A stretch of 64,000 nucleotides of DNA from NCBI GenBank assembly GCA_945910005.1, contig OX246746.1, positions 29,699,298 through 29,763,297 on the forward strand. Direction: 5' to 3'. Origin of the DNA: Isoperla grammatica (lineage: Eukaryota; Arthropoda; Insecta; Plecoptera; Perlodidae). Below are positions 25,404-37,851 of this stretch, one piece after another. The notes below the pieces were generated by a model. The model had not been told where the DNA came from. It saw only the letters and a list, made by a program, of their open reading frames with translations, and did no database searches. A program made the position numbers and the translations under genes. Position 1 is the stretch's first letter; each line of letters starts with the position of its first letter.

Positions 25404-28400
25404 TTACACACTCACTCACTCTCTCGCTATTAATTGTACAGTCGTTGAAAATAAGAATTAATGTATTTTGTACAAAGATAAAGAAGTATATCACCAATTA
25501 TATTTTACGTTATAAAAACTTATATTGATTCTATCCTGACAAGTTTTTAATTTGCAAATCGGTATAATTGTTTAATTGTGAAAGGATTCCTGTGCTTCTC
25601 TAAAAATAAGCTGGCTCTTTCTTTGACTGATTTTAAAAACCATTGTTCTACGTAGACAAAGAAAACCCTTTTAAGAAAATAAGAAATTGTCTACGTCGAA
25701 GATACTCCCATGCAATGTAATAAGGAAACATAAAATACCCACAACCAATACCAAAGAAATCAACAAAAACAACATTAGCAAGTACAACATTGGAGATAAG
25801 TAATACACATTACACGAGTATCCTCATACTGTCCACATTTTTTGCTTTGCTCTGCTGGTAGCAAATAAACGTAAGACAAACATACATTTCATGAAAGCAA
25901 TATAAATACCTCCATGAAAAAAAAATCGTTCAAAAAACCCCCCATAAGCGAATAACGATAACAAAATATCTCTCGGCTCCTCTTCCAGTCTTTCAACGTA
26001 AAATACATCATTCTTATGGCATTGTCCCAAATAATGATCTCTGTCTGGGTTCTGAAGGGAAGATATATCTCTGATATTATCAGGTGCTCGGAACCAGCTA
26101 GGAAATATCAATGGAGTTGATCAGAGAATCGTTAATCATAAGATATTTCTGTGGGAAGCGATAGCATCACACTTCATCTATAGGGACGAAAAGGAAGAGT
26201 TCCAATCACTACCCGATCCCCCCCTACTTCCGGTGCAGGTGACAACCTTGAACAGGCTTAAGCGAGGGATTCACGCCAATCATAGTGGGTGCTCTTTTAT
26301 TACAAATATTACTATAATTATCTCTATTATTATAATATGGTGTTTTAACGACGTACTCGACAACATGAACTAGGTCATATGAAGTCGTAGACCGAAGATA
26401 GACTTAAAGTTGCCCCAACGCAACTACTGTCTCATGCTTACGAAATATGGTACCAACTTAGTTGTATACTTATCTAGTTACTGCCATCTACTGCAACAGG
26501 TCAATTATGGATTATTTACGGTCTTGGGTAGGATATCTACCTGGAAATGCTCGTTGGCTCGTTTGTACTGTTTCTAATCCAGAATGTCCAGGGTTAGATT
26601 CCCGGTTCGGACTGGCAGTTTTTAACGTTGGAACTTGACTTAAATCTACCTGATCCTGGTGTACATGTAAACGGTGACAATGGAGCCATCATAGCAACGA
26701 AGCAGATAACATATGGTATAAATGTCCCTTACTGAAAATCAGTTCTTGTAACTGAGTGGGTAGACTACAAAAATATACAAATGTAGTTATTTATTTGAAG
26801 CCTACTTGACGAAATGGCGACATTGCTTATTTCATTTGTCAATAATAATAATTTACCTTGGAAGCTTAGAATACGGATAATGATTATGTTATATCTATCT
26901 TAGCAGAAGCAGTGGTTTTTAAACACACACAACACAACACTGTAACGTGTACCCAGGACACGGTGGACACATTTATGAGTTTCCCTTAGGGAATCAAAAA
27001 TAAAATATTACTTCTCTATGAAATTTATGTCATCACATATAATTTTCTATCCGAAGTATTATAGCTAGAATGAAGTATATATAGGGACGTAGTTTTGTAA
27101 TAATGTTCTATTTTTTCTCGTTTTAATGTTAGAAAAAATGTATTTCATTTCCGGAAATTTATGGGAAAATTAATTGTGTGTAAAATCGAGAGAATAAAGT
27201 TAGTCAGCTACCACTGAAGGAGCTTTATGAAAATATGGTTGAGTTTATTAAATTAAATGTATGCTGGAAACGTAAAACCTTATGTTTAGAGCTCATCTAT
27301 ATAAATACAATACTGATAATTTAGCAATATCAATACAAATAATATAAATTAAAATAATATAATATAGTTGTTAATACTATTGTCACAATAATAGTAAAAA
27401 ATAACAAAGTCAGTTCTAAATCAGTCCTCAGAGTCGAAAGGGAGAGAAATTAGTGCCTGCATAAAACAAATAAAATAACTCCTTAATTTCCCATAAAAAA
27501 ATGTTTCACCAGAAATGAACCAATAACGAATCTAACCCCGAGTGATATGTATAATGTATATTCACCACCGAAGTATAATAGTCACCATTCACAACCACTT
27601 GGTCACTCCCATGATGGTGTGGTCTTATGAATCTTAGCTCAAACTCAATTCCATTTTGCATTTACCCAATAATATCTACAACAATGTTTTAACAGCATTT
27701 TTATTTATTCACTTTTTAGAAAATCTTCTTTAATTTTAACAGGTTTTATTTAGTTTATTTCCAAGTTAATTTAAAATTTCGATATTAAAAGGTTTGATAC
27801 TGTCATTCATCAGCTCATAAACTGGTGCCATTGGGTCGTTAGACGGTACACACTGGGCATAATGGATAGGCATCTTAAATTAAGTACCAAAGTGGTTTTA
27901 TAAATACTGAATAACAGTCACACTATGTCCATTTAAAAAACATTCGCGAAAATGTTACTGATTTGTTTAGCAATATTTGACATGTACTGTACAAACTTCA
28001 CGCGTTATTGGGATTGAAAGAGTGAATAAGCTGCATCTTCAACTCTGCATCTTACGAATCAACAGGAAAGTAAGAAGAAGCTTCATTCTATTAGTAGAAG
28101 TGAAAAACAAGATTTGAAGTGTGTTAACTACGATAAGGATCATTGAAGTGCGAGTAGCAGAAAGCTTTCGATTGCATTCAAAAGCACGCTGAACGGTAAA
28201 TAGAAGTAGGATTGGAAGTAAGAAAAAGATAGGCGAGCTAAATCGTCCACTCCCAAATAAACGTATTTATTCGTTGAAAAGGATTGAATTTGAATTGGCT
28301 ACAAGCATGCTATTTACAAAACACTGTTACGGGCACGAAATGATTTGATTTCATTGAAAAGGGGGAATGACTGTACACTTGAGGCTTACTTTGTACACCC

Positions 28401-28704
28401 ACAGCTACATAAAAGAAAGCCATCATGCAAAATGTGTTATCCTGGAATACTTAGACAGTTACACAAGATAAAGATTTCTGTGCATGGTTCTCTATTAGAG
28501 ACATACATGGGTTAACTCCAGTCTACGCATCGTTATTCTAAGAGACCTTGCACAAGCAATAATGCAACATATTCGCCTGGAGATGTTCTGTGGCTTTGTG
28601 ATCAGTGTACCCAGCCTACAATAAAAAATTCCGACTCCCATCTTCTTCAGCTTCACTATGGCCAATAAACCTTCCATATTGTGAAGCTCATAAAACAAAT
28701 AATT
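25404..28704. other. Gene-free AT-rich sequence
   Basis: No supported gene. The minus-strand 95-codon frame at 25824-26111 has no motif. At 26337-26358 there is a 22-bp stretch nearly identical to part of the 49-bp satellite unit found 6.6 kb away. A weak tRNA-like stretch is listed separately. Confidence 0.5.
26545..26625 (+). repeat. Weak tRNA-like (SINE head?) sequence
   Basis: CAGGGTTAGATTCCCGG resembles a tRNA T-arm with a 9-of-11 match to the B-box consensus. Upstream, TGGCTCG is A-box-like at roughly the right distance. Stems are poor, so this is not a functional tRNA. It could be a decayed tRNA-derived SINE. Confidence 0.25.
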
Positions 28705-29441
28705 TGTTATTAAGCGAGCGAAGCGAGCGTCTCCACTAGACTCTTATGGCACTTCGTTCTGTTTTTTTTGTTTTTATGTCTGGCGATAGCGGTCGAACAG
28801 AAAGTCCGATCAACTTGAAATTTGGACCATTCACAAGCCTCGATGTGGATTGAAGGTGTATAGTTTTGAGGCAAAATCGTTCGCAAAGTTACAAAGTTAT
28901 ACCATAGTTACTGCAAAACAATTTTCTGAAACAAAATGGCGGTAAAATGTGAGATAGCCATATTTTTTTAAAGCTTTTTCCGGTTATTAATATGTTCGTT
29001 TTATGGCGATCTGATAAATATTGGCAAAGTTACACAAAAGTTACTCGAAAATATATTTCTGAAACACAGTTTCAGCAAAATTTGAGGTGGCTATTTTATA
29101 GTACATTTTTGTCCGGTCACGAATATACTAATGTAAACGCCATCTGATACGTATTAAAGGCAGAAATCTCATTTCAAATGCTGTCAATAACTGTTAGTAA
29201 CGGTGGCGGACCGCGGCGAAAATATGACAGCGAAAATTCTTAGCGACGCACATTGCACTGCATCCAACAATGTCGGGAAGTATAATAGCTATGGAAATTA
29301 GAAAAAAATTTGTTATGCGCATTCTTGAATTGTTGTTAATTGTTGTTTTTATTAGCTTTGAGATATTTTCGCCAGAACGTTCGTAGATATGGACGCGCTC
29401 GCTTATCAACGCGTCAAACAGAACGCTTTCTTAGTTTATAT
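28705..29441 (-). mobile_element. ~730-bp dispersed element, copy 1 (inverted relative to copy 2)
   Basis: This block aligns along its whole length, in opposite orientation, with 59759-60487. Landmarks shared by both include AAGCGAGCGAAGCGAGCG at one end, CTCCACTAGACTCTTATGGC just inside it, and ATAAGCGAGCGCGTCC near the other end, so both ends carry inverted TAAGCGAGCG. Similarity continues ~30 bp beyond the second motif to TAAACTA. A small frame of about 71 codons (minus strand, 29194-29409) is also open in copy 2 (75 codons). It has a hydrophobic segment, LISIAIILPDIVGCSAMC. Superfamily not identified. Copies have diverged through many substitutions and small indels. Confidence 0.8.
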
Positions 29442-30089
29442 ATACAATGGAATATCATGCAACGCATCGTGGTTATACCGGACGGGAGACACAAAATGGA
29501 AATCAAGGTAATGTGTTTTTACAACATAACTCAACTTTTTATTTTTTGAAATAACAATATAATAATAATAAATAATTTGTTCTGATAAAACGTGTATTTT
29601 TACAATAGATAACCCAACCTAACGTAATGTGCCCTATATTGGCAAGGAAAGCATTTGTTAAATAAAAATAAAAAATAGAGCCTGACCTCTAAATTTTGTT
29701 CAAACTTGTAGACGAATTGCTCAGTGCGTTCCCAGGGGCGAACGAAACGCACAGTCTGTGGGCTGTGTCTAGACAGAAAAATGGCACCCGCATTACGAAC
29801 TAGTCCAACTGACGCCAGCCGACGATCTGCCAAGTTTCCATTGCGAATCTAATCACAGGCGAAACTACGGGCAGCCCAGCGGACGACGGATGAGCGAGGG
29901 CATGACATTCAGCAGATGTGTACTACACCTTACTTGAATCCTGCTCAAAACATCAATGGACGTGTGGTGACTAATTCATACAAGAGAACCAACATTTATC
30001 ATATGTCTAATTTCAAACTATATTTTGTCGCATATTACGTCAATAATCAACCAACCCTGTGAATCTCCCGTGATCACCGTGACGCGCGC
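29442..30089. other. Unassigned spacer
   Basis: A 77-codon minus frame at 29600-29833 is GC-richer in its first half. It has a possible break at AATTTAG|AGGTCAGG, but I cannot assign it to any family and do not call it a gene. Confidence 0.4.
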
Positions 30090-30149
30090 GTAGCTGGTGT
30101 AGCTGGTGTAGCTTGTGTAGCTTTTGTAGCTGGTGTAGCTGGTGTAGCC
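30090..30149. repeat. 9-bp tandem repeat (GTAGCTGGT)n
   Basis: Six units of GTAGCTGGT, with GCTTGT and GCTTTT variants in the middle two. Confidence 0.9.
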
Positions 30150-31126
30150 GACTTTGGGGTAGTCTCACTAAAAACTTAAAAACTATAATTAACGTTTTTT
30201 AGTCATATAATTTAAGAACGCTATACAATATTGAAAAAGCGATTAAATGAGAGAATCGTGGTTTCAAACTTTCACAATATTAATAAGAAACTTTAAACTT
30301 TGTTAGTCCAGTTTTTAGTTGCACCGAAGCACCCACCCGTCATCAAAAATGCAAGACCATTGACGTCATAACAAGTAATACCAACCAGAGGCGATTCCGA
30401 TTTATAAGTTTACTTAAACACAAAAACTAATTTGAACAACTTTAAAAATAGTTCTTCGACTTTGAAGTTCAACGTTTCGATGTCGATTTCGAAAATGTTT
30501 CGATGTCGCGTTGTGATATCGACTTTTTTACTTGGATGTCGATGTTGTAATTTCACATCGATGGTAACCCTTTTAAGGGATGATATTCCCTTACATCGAT
30601 CTATTCACTAAAGAAAGGTTTGCATGGAATGTGGTCTTGGTACGGGTTTTACAAGCAAATATCAATGGCATACACATTGTTTACTTACGTTTGGCCATGA
30701 TGTACCCCTTTTGCTAAAATGTTGTGCAAACACGTGTGGAGTATTGATTAGCACAATGCCGATGTTACTGTTGAAAGAAAGTGAAAGCGAAACTGAAAAA
30801 GGGTGGATTTCCCTGGTTCAATTCCCAGTTGGGATTGGGAATTTTATTTTCTGGTATCCACTTAAATGTCAACACATAATTCGTTGCAATGGTAATTTTA
30901 AGTTTTTATAGTTGGTCTACAGGTATGTCCATCGATGTGAAGTGGCAACATATAACATGGACACCAACAAATTAAATAACTGACATAGCAAAACTTTTAA
31001 CCAATCAAAACTAAAAACTTAAAGCAAACTGGTATGTGTTGTTTGTAACGACAATTGTTATAACAATTAACGACTGGTCAGTATGGGGCAGAAAGTTTAT
31101 GATGTGCGAATATTAAATACAAAAGT
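30150..31126. other. Gene-free sequence with possible transposon fragment
   Basis: Around 30465-30575, repeated TTTCGATGTCG words end in CACATCGATGGTAACCCTTT. That looks like the end of a hAT-type element, similar in style to element 2, but no partner end or target duplication is visible. The 95-codon plus frame at 30624-30911 is not recognised. Confidence 0.4.
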
Positions 31127-31128
31127 AA

Positions 31129-31215
<87 letters not shown>

Positions 31216-31226
31216 TACTACTACTT

Positions 31227-31314
<88 letters not shown>

Positions 31315-31340
31315 TACTACTACACTATACTACTACTTCT
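31127..31340. repeat. (CTA)n trinucleotide array
   Basis: About 200 bp of TAC/CTA units with scattered CTT variants. The poly-leucine open frame across it is an artefact. Confidence 0.97.
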
Positions 31341-32363
31341 ATTCTTTTAATGATCCGAACAGAAAACAAATTCTCACGCACTGCTGCCACAGGCTCACAT
31401 CTGAAACATGCATCGACATCGATGTGAACATCCTTATTAAATACATGTCCTGTGAAAGGCCTTCTCGCTTCAATGATCTAATAGGATCCTGCATTACCGA
31501 CCCTAAACCCCACTCCTTAGATCAAAGTTCGCACAACTCACCATGGATGTGGTATTGCGTGCCTGTCTGCTAGCACCCTCCCCTCTGCTAACCCTTATCG
31601 CTGCTATGATTATGAAATTACCCGGCGGGCATCTAGAATATCCAAGTAACAAGATTCAAATTCAGTGCTGTCTATCATGTCTAAGACAGGCAGACAGGCA
31701 GGCAAGACAACTTGCTACCGCAGACAACCCTCCACGGCAATGGTGCTCATTTTATATAACGATATCGGAAAAAAGCGTTGTCCTATTAAAGGTAAACCGA
31801 ACAGTTAAGTTCGCTTTCAAACGCATCATTGTGTGTTGTTTGTCTGTACGTGAAGGATATTTTGTGTGTTTAATCAGCATTGCGTCGGAGGGCAGGAGAG
31901 TATACACTATACACACGCATATCCGCTTAACGAATGCGACTAATAAATTCCATCAGCTACAGCCGCATCTCCCCCCCCCCCCCCCCTCTAACAACCCCGT
32001 TCCAATGTGGCGTCGATTGGATTGTCAATGATGATGGGAATCGAATAAAACAGTCCATGAACTGACATGGCTAACTGTGTCACTTCTCTCAAGGTATTTA
32101 ATAAATCAACTTTTAATGAGTGGGAAAACGTAATTTATGTATTTATCCCGGCGACTAAATGATTATTTGCAAGTTGAACCTTCTGTTGAGAATATTTGTA
32201 TCCGAAATGTTATTTGATAAATAAATAAAAATGAGGACGCGTTTTTTTATTTCGTGGTTGTTTATGTGTACCGGAAAAATGGTTTTCGAATGTTCGAATT
32301 ATAATTACTCGAATTAGTAATCGTGAGAAGAATGTGCCAAGAAACACATTTGAAAATAGGTCG
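31341..32363. other. Gene-free sequence
   Basis: A 162-codon plus frame (31543-32031) has no recognisable domain and runs through C16 at 31971-31986, so I reject it as a gene. A CAGACAGGCAGG tandem lies near 31688. Confidence 0.45.
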
Positions 32364-32506
32364 TTCCAAAGCAACATTGTGTACGCTGACGTCATAGATG
32401 AGTGAGGCATTGGCCAATCAAATGTCAGTATTTCAAGAAGCCACCTCCTGATTGGCTCCGACTCACTCATCCAATGACGTCAGCATTCACAAGGTTGATG
32501 TGGTCC
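32364..32506 (+). mobile_element. CRE-ended MITE, copy B
   Basis: The left end reads GTTCCAAAGCAACATTGTG then CGCTGACGTCAT. The right end, reverse-complemented, reads ACCACATCAACCTTGTG then ATGCTGACGTCAT. The inverted ends therefore span about 30 bp, each with an intact TGACGTCA. The interior has a second inverted pair (ATTGGCCAATCA and TGATTGGCTCCGACTCACTC), so nearly the whole 143 bp can fold back. Same family as 19003, 37228 and 52931. Non-coding. Confidence 0.85.
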
Positions 32507-32956
32507 ACATACTTCATTACATGGCCATGTTGCAAACCGTGCGAACATGACTCTTCACACAGACAGAAAACGGCAACAACGCATGCCAGGTGCTACCAAC
32601 ATTTCCTCGAATGAATAAAAAGAGCAATACGTAATTGTAGTCTTGTCAGCATAAATTAGAAAACAACTGAGGGAGCCATTTGCACTAGATAATGCTTTAG
32701 GGGATGTTTAGAGTGAGTACAGAACAGCGAGCAACGCTTTCAGGGAGTGGAAAGCTCTACGCAATCTTTTGATGCAGCACTCAAGCACCACCGCCCCCGG
32801 GATTTTGGCTAAACTCGAGTACATGGACGCATTACCGAGGCGAAGCTCAGACGCCAGGGAAGACCGGTATGCATAAACACTAACCAACGGTATGCCATAC
32901 CGGTACTTTGTTGAACTGGTTTTGTATTCGTTTGATTCTTTGTGTTAAAAATGATG
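32507..32956. other. Unassigned spacer
   Basis: No gene seen. It leads directly into the first, slightly diverged 49-bp satellite unit. Confidence 0.5.
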
Positions 32957-34664
32957 ATATTTGGTGTTTTACTACGTACTCTGCAGCTATATGTCATACA
33001 GCGAGCGGGATGGTGTTTTACGACGTACTCTGCAGCTATATGTCATACAGCGAGCGGGATGGTGTTTTACGACGTACTCTGCAGCTATATGTCATACAGC
33101 GAGTGGGATGGTGTTTTACGACGTACTCTGCAGCTATGTGTTATACAGCGAGCGGGATGGTGTTTTACGACGTACTCTGCAGCTATGTGTTATACAGCGA
33201 GCGGGATGGTGGTTTACGACGTACTCTGCAGCTATATGTCATACAGCGAGTGGGATGGTGTTTTACGACGTACTCTGCAGCTATGTGTTATACAGCGAGC
33301 GGGATGGTGTTTTACGACGTACTCTGCAGCTATATGTCATACAGCGAGCGGGATGGTGTTTTACGACGTACTCTGCAGCTGTATGTCATACAGCGAGTGG
33401 GATGGTGTTTTACGACGTACTCTGCAGCTATATGTCATACAGCGAGCGGGATGGTGTTTTACGACGTACTCTGCAGCTATATGTCAAACAGCGAGCGGGA
33501 TGGTGTTTTACGACGTACTCTGCAGCTATATGTCATACAGCGAGCGGGATGGTGTTTTACGACGTACTCTGCAGCTATGTGTTATACAGCGAGCGGGATG
33601 GTGTTTTACGACGTACTCTGCAGCTATGTGTTATACAGCGAGCGGGATGGTGTTTTACGACGTACTCTGCAGCTGTATGTCATACAGCGAGCGGGATGGT
33701 GTTTTACGACGTACTCTGCAGCTATATGTCATACAGCGTGCGGGATGGTGTTTTACGACGTACTCTGCAGCTATATGTCATACAGCGAGCGGGATGGTGT
33801 TTTACGACGTACTCTGCAGCTGTATGTCATACAGCGAGCGGGATGGTGTTTTACGACGTACTCTGCAGCTATGTGTTATACAGCGAGCGGGATGGTGTTT
33901 TACGACGTACTCTGCAGCTATGTGTTATACAGCGAGCGGGATGGTGTTTTACGACGTACTCTGCAGCTATGTGTTATACAGCGAGCGGGATGGTGTTTTA
34001 CGACGTACTCTGCAGCTATGTGTTATACAGCGAGCGGGATGGTGTTTTACGACGTACTCTGCAGCTATGTGTTATACAGCGAGCGGGATGGTGTTTTACG
34101 ACGTACTCTGCAGCTATGTCATACAGCGAGCGGGATGGTGTTTTACGACGTACTCTGCAGCTATGTCATACAGCGAGCGGGATGGTGTTTTACGACGTAC
34201 TCTGCAGCTATGTCATACAGCGAGCGGGATGGTGTTTTACGACGTACTCTGCAGCTGTATGTCATACAGCGAGCGGGATGGTGTTTTACGACGTACTCTG
34301 CAGCTATGTCATACAGCGAGCGGGATGGTGTTTTACGACGTACTCTGCAGCTATGTCATACAGCGAGCGGGATGGTGTTTTACGACGTACTCTGCAGCTA
34401 TATGTCATACAGCGAGCGGGATGGTGTTTTATGACGTACTCTGCAGCTATGTGTCATACAGCGAGCGGGATGGTGTTTTATGACGTACTCTGCAGCTATG
34501 TGTTATACAGCGAGCGGGATGGTGTTTTACGACGTACTCTGCAGCTATGTGTTATACAGCGAGCGGGATGGTGTTTTACGACGTACTCTGCAGCTATGTG
34601 TCATACAGCGAGCGGGATGGTGTTTTACGACGTACTCTGCAGCTGTATGTCATACAGCGAGCGG
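32957..34664. repeat. 49/47-bp satellite, 35 copies
   Basis: Each unit has one CTGCAG (PstI) site: 32981 and every 49 bp to 34108, then mixed 47- and 49-bp spacing to 34637, giving 35 sites. The 47-bp units lack two bases (CTATGTCATAC rather than CTATATGTCATAC) and are confined to 34108-34392. The unit has no stop in any forward frame and 49 is 1 mod 3, so all three plus frames stay open for 500-580 codons and encode the same peptide series in rotation. These are not genes. Confidence 0.97.
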
Positions 34665-36244
34665 AAGCGGAATAGTCTCACGTTTTACAGCGCAAATAAT
34701 TTATTTTTCAACTAAATCTCAAGAATGCTACACAAAATCGAAAATCGGATTCTATAGCAAACTGTGAAACCCTACAGAATGAATGCTAAATGTATCTAGC
34801 ATTATTATCAGTGTAAGCTTAGATGTTAGTTATATTGAATTTGTATCACTTATATTAATTTGATAAGCAAATTAAGTACCATATTAAAAATTATAATATT
34901 TTAATTATAATCAGCTTACAAAACTACAGAGCTACGGACTCAGATTTTCGATTTCGAGTATAGCATTCTTGAGATATAATTAAAAAAATGAGTTTTGTGC
35001 GATTTGTACACTGAGAGTAGCCCTCCACCGCTAAGGCATTTCACACACTTGCGACTCATATTCATTCAAACTGAGTCTTCGGTTACATAAAGGCCTGTCT
35101 ATACCTCTCTGAGAGGTTCCACACTTCCACGGGCCTTTTAAAGACCCTCTACTGTGTTAATAACTAAGAAACTTCAATAATTCACAGCCGTGTTTGACTA
35201 ATGGTAATGCATGGTTAATTGTGCTCGTTGCTTAAACCCACAGTAATTTTCCTTTAACTGGAACATCCTATTCATAACACAATAGCTAGGCCTACGAGAA
35301 GCTTTCTTGTCTTTTTGCTAGTTCAGTCGGTTGAAATAAGCCGATTAGAAAGGATTACGCTTCCCCTGTCCATTGAATGTCTCAATTAGGACCGACATGG
35401 AATTATATGCCTTATTACGTTACTTATTTTTATGGATAATTTATTAAGTTAAAGGAGACCGTAGCTAAAGCCATACAAACAGAATACTGTAAATGTTGAT
35501 GTGGTTTTGTACCCCACCCACCACGCGCGCTGTATCTGGGCCCAGGCTTTAGAGTTATAATAAACGGGCGCATTGAACGTTTATTTAGCGTATCACAAAA
35601 ACGAGGAACAAAGAAAATGTATATTAGTTTGTGGTGGGTTTACACAACAGTTTAAGGTTTATGTTTAACGATTTGAGGCTAAGTGGTCTAAGGAAGGTGT
35701 TCACATTAATTTCAATTGGTATTATGGTGACGGGGATGATAGCCTGATAGGTCTCCATTGATTGGGTCTAAGGATTTAAGGTCTATGCCATAGATAGACT
35801 TACCTCTTGTTTCTATGCTTTTATCACCATGTGTGAAGCCAACACTGTTTTCCTGTAGATTGTCCAAACACTATAACATTGTGCACACCGATCATAACTT
35901 GGAATATTTTCCTTCTCTGTTGAACACTCTACAAGCGGAATACAGTGGGCGCAAACCAGTGGCAATTCTTCGAGAGAGGCGAGAATGGCTGAGCCTCAAG
36001 ATGGAATCCGTACTGCATCTTACTATATCATTGAAATAGTATGTATGCCGAAATCCAGTTTTCTATTTGTAACTCTTTTACTCTACGCGTCATCAGTAAA
36101 ATAGTCTCAGAGCCGCCACTGGTGAAGGTACAAGACTCGGTATAAAATAAGTATCAGACCTTTGTTCACACACATAACAGTCAGTACTGCTATGATTATA
36201 AAACTTTTGACTCGAGTTCTCATACATTTTCGAGACGAAATGTG
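34665..36244. other. Gene-free AT-rich sequence
   Basis: No supported gene. One TAGGCCTA octamer at 35287. If the kinesin exon call below is right, this and flanking sequence down to the motor exons is intronic on the minus strand. Confidence 0.5.
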
Positions 36245-36247
36245 TAT

Positions 36248-36278
<31 letters not shown>

Positions 36279-36301
36279 GTGTAATGTGTATGTGTATGTG
36301 G
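36245..36301. repeat. (TGTGTA)n microsatellite
   Basis: About nine TGTGTA units with one deletion (GTAATGTG). Confidence 0.93.
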
Positions 36302-36344
36302 TGTTGAGAGACCGATAAAGATTATACTCTGCTTCCCATGTACC

Positions 36345-36758
36345 AATTTATTTATTTATTTATTTATTCATTTATTCATTTATTCATTTATTCATTTATT
36401 CATTTATTCATTTTTTCATTTATTCATTTATTCATTTATTCATTTATTCATTTAATTATTTATTCATTTATTCATTTATTCATTTATTCATTTATTCATT
36501 TATTCATTTATTCATTTATTCATTTTTTCATTTATTCATTTATTCATTTATTCATTTACTCATTTATTCATTTACTCATTCATTTATTCATTTACTCATT
36601 CATTCATTCATTCATTCATTCATTCATTCATTCATTGATTCATTCATTACTCATTCATTCATTCATTCATTCATTCATTCATTTATTCATTCATTCATTC
36701 ATTCATTCATTCATTCATTCATTCATTCATTCATTCATTCATTCATTCATTCATTCAT

Positions 36759-36789
<31 letters not shown>
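36345..36789. repeat. Zoned tetranucleotide array (TTTA / TTTATTCA / ATTC)
   Basis: Four zones follow one another: a few TTTA units; about 225 bp mostly of the 8-mer TTTATTCA; (ATTC)n from about 36590 to 36757; and pure (TTTA)n to 36789. The pure TTTA end abuts a retroelement-like tail (36790-36845, minus), so the array is probably the expanded 3' tail of that element. The 150-codon frame over it is an artefact. Confidence 0.95.
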
Positions 36790-36790
<1 letters not shown>

Positions 36791-36845
36791 TGTCTATCCT
36801 ATTCAGTTATAAAAACTGATTTACAAAGGAGGACCTTAAATAAAA
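36790..36845 (-). repeat. Retroelement 3'-tail-like segment, copy 2
   Basis: On the minus strand it reads CCTCCTTTGTAAATCAGTTT, then TTATAACTGAATAGGATAG and CATT, continuing into (AAAT)n. Same family as 2129 and 45625. Confidence 0.7.
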
Positions 36846-37227
36846 CTATAAGCTATGCAAACAATTAATAATAATGATCCCACGTGAGATCGTTGACCCA
36901 TGGACCGTAAGACAAAAGCGAAGGTGTATACAAACAAAGATATTGGGATAGTTAGGAAGAAGACCATGCATATACCATGAGTTATTATTGAGGATACCTT
37001 AGGATGCTATTCAAACTACGACCTCCTCAATGGTTCTCACGGTAAAGCCAGGATACTATAAAGCTAGTTTCACATCGTGATATTATCCAGGCAGAACGTA
37101 AAGACCCTTCGTAATTGATTATATAAAGGTAGAGGCAAGGAAATATCATTCCATTCCGCCCTTGTCATTATAGTTTCAACTTGTTTACAACCACAACGGG
37201 TTGCTTGTTTGCTTGTCTTAAAGTAGT
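36846..37227. other. Unassigned spacer
   Basis: AT-rich. No gene or RNA recognised. Presumed intronic if the kinesin exon call holds. Confidence 0.45.
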
Positions 37228-37370
37228 GTTCCACAACGATTTTGTGTATGTTGACGTCATTGATGATTGAAGCATTGACCAATCAAGATATTAGTATTTG
37301 AAAAGCCACCCACTGATTGGCTCCGGCTCAGTTGTTTATGACGTCCGCATTGACAAAGTTGCTGTGGAAC
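37228..37370 (+). mobile_element. CRE-ended MITE, copy C
   Basis: 143 bp beginning GTTCCACA and ending TGTGGAAC, a perfect terminal inversion, followed inward by GTTGACGTCAT and ATGACGTCC. The interior ATTGACCAATCAAGATATTA and TGATTGGCTCC match copy B. It lies about 480 bp downstream of the kinesin exon on that gene's strand, so it would be intronic. The right-hand CRE is mutated (TGACGTCC). Confidence 0.88.
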
Positions 37371-37851
37371 CTCTTTATTGTCTAGTTTAGTTTGAGAGCA
37401 ATAAGCGTCCCTTCACTCTTATTTGATCTACAGTGACGGGTAAACGCAAACCCTTATAAGTAATGTGAAGATGGATCCAAAGGGGAGAACACGTTTACCC
37501 CAATATACTGTAGCAGACTTAAGTATAAGAGGGGGGGGGGGGCATTTATTTGGGATTAGCTGTCATTCAACGGCGTTTCAGAGATGATTGCCTTACGACA
37601 ACGTGTTTGTTTTATAATCTTTGATGTGTGTTTCCGTATTTAGTATTTAGTATACATGTACACGTGAACTATGGAATATAATGAGTGCCAAATTATGTTT
37701 TACTCTTATTTGTTCAACCAATTTCTAAGAGCTATGAAAATCCACGCCAAAGATAATAAGGCTCATCAAGAGTGCTATAAGTACATTGATACTCTTCCTA
37801 TGAATGAACCTTATATTAAAACGCATACAAGTGATAAAAGCAGAATCTTAC
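37371..37851 (-). other. Presumed intron downstream of the kinesin exon
   Basis: It starts (minus strand) with GTAAG at 37851-37847 directly after the exon. Reading on in frame reaches a stop soon after. G12 at 37531-37542. No further exon is visible. Confidence 0.5.

Noticed and set aside
31543..32031. 162-codon plus frame
   Set aside because: No domain, crosses a C16 homopolymer, no splice or start context.
32908..34767. Three overlapping plus frames of 508-584 codons
   Set aside because: All three frames of a stop-free 49-bp satellite encode the same rotated peptide.
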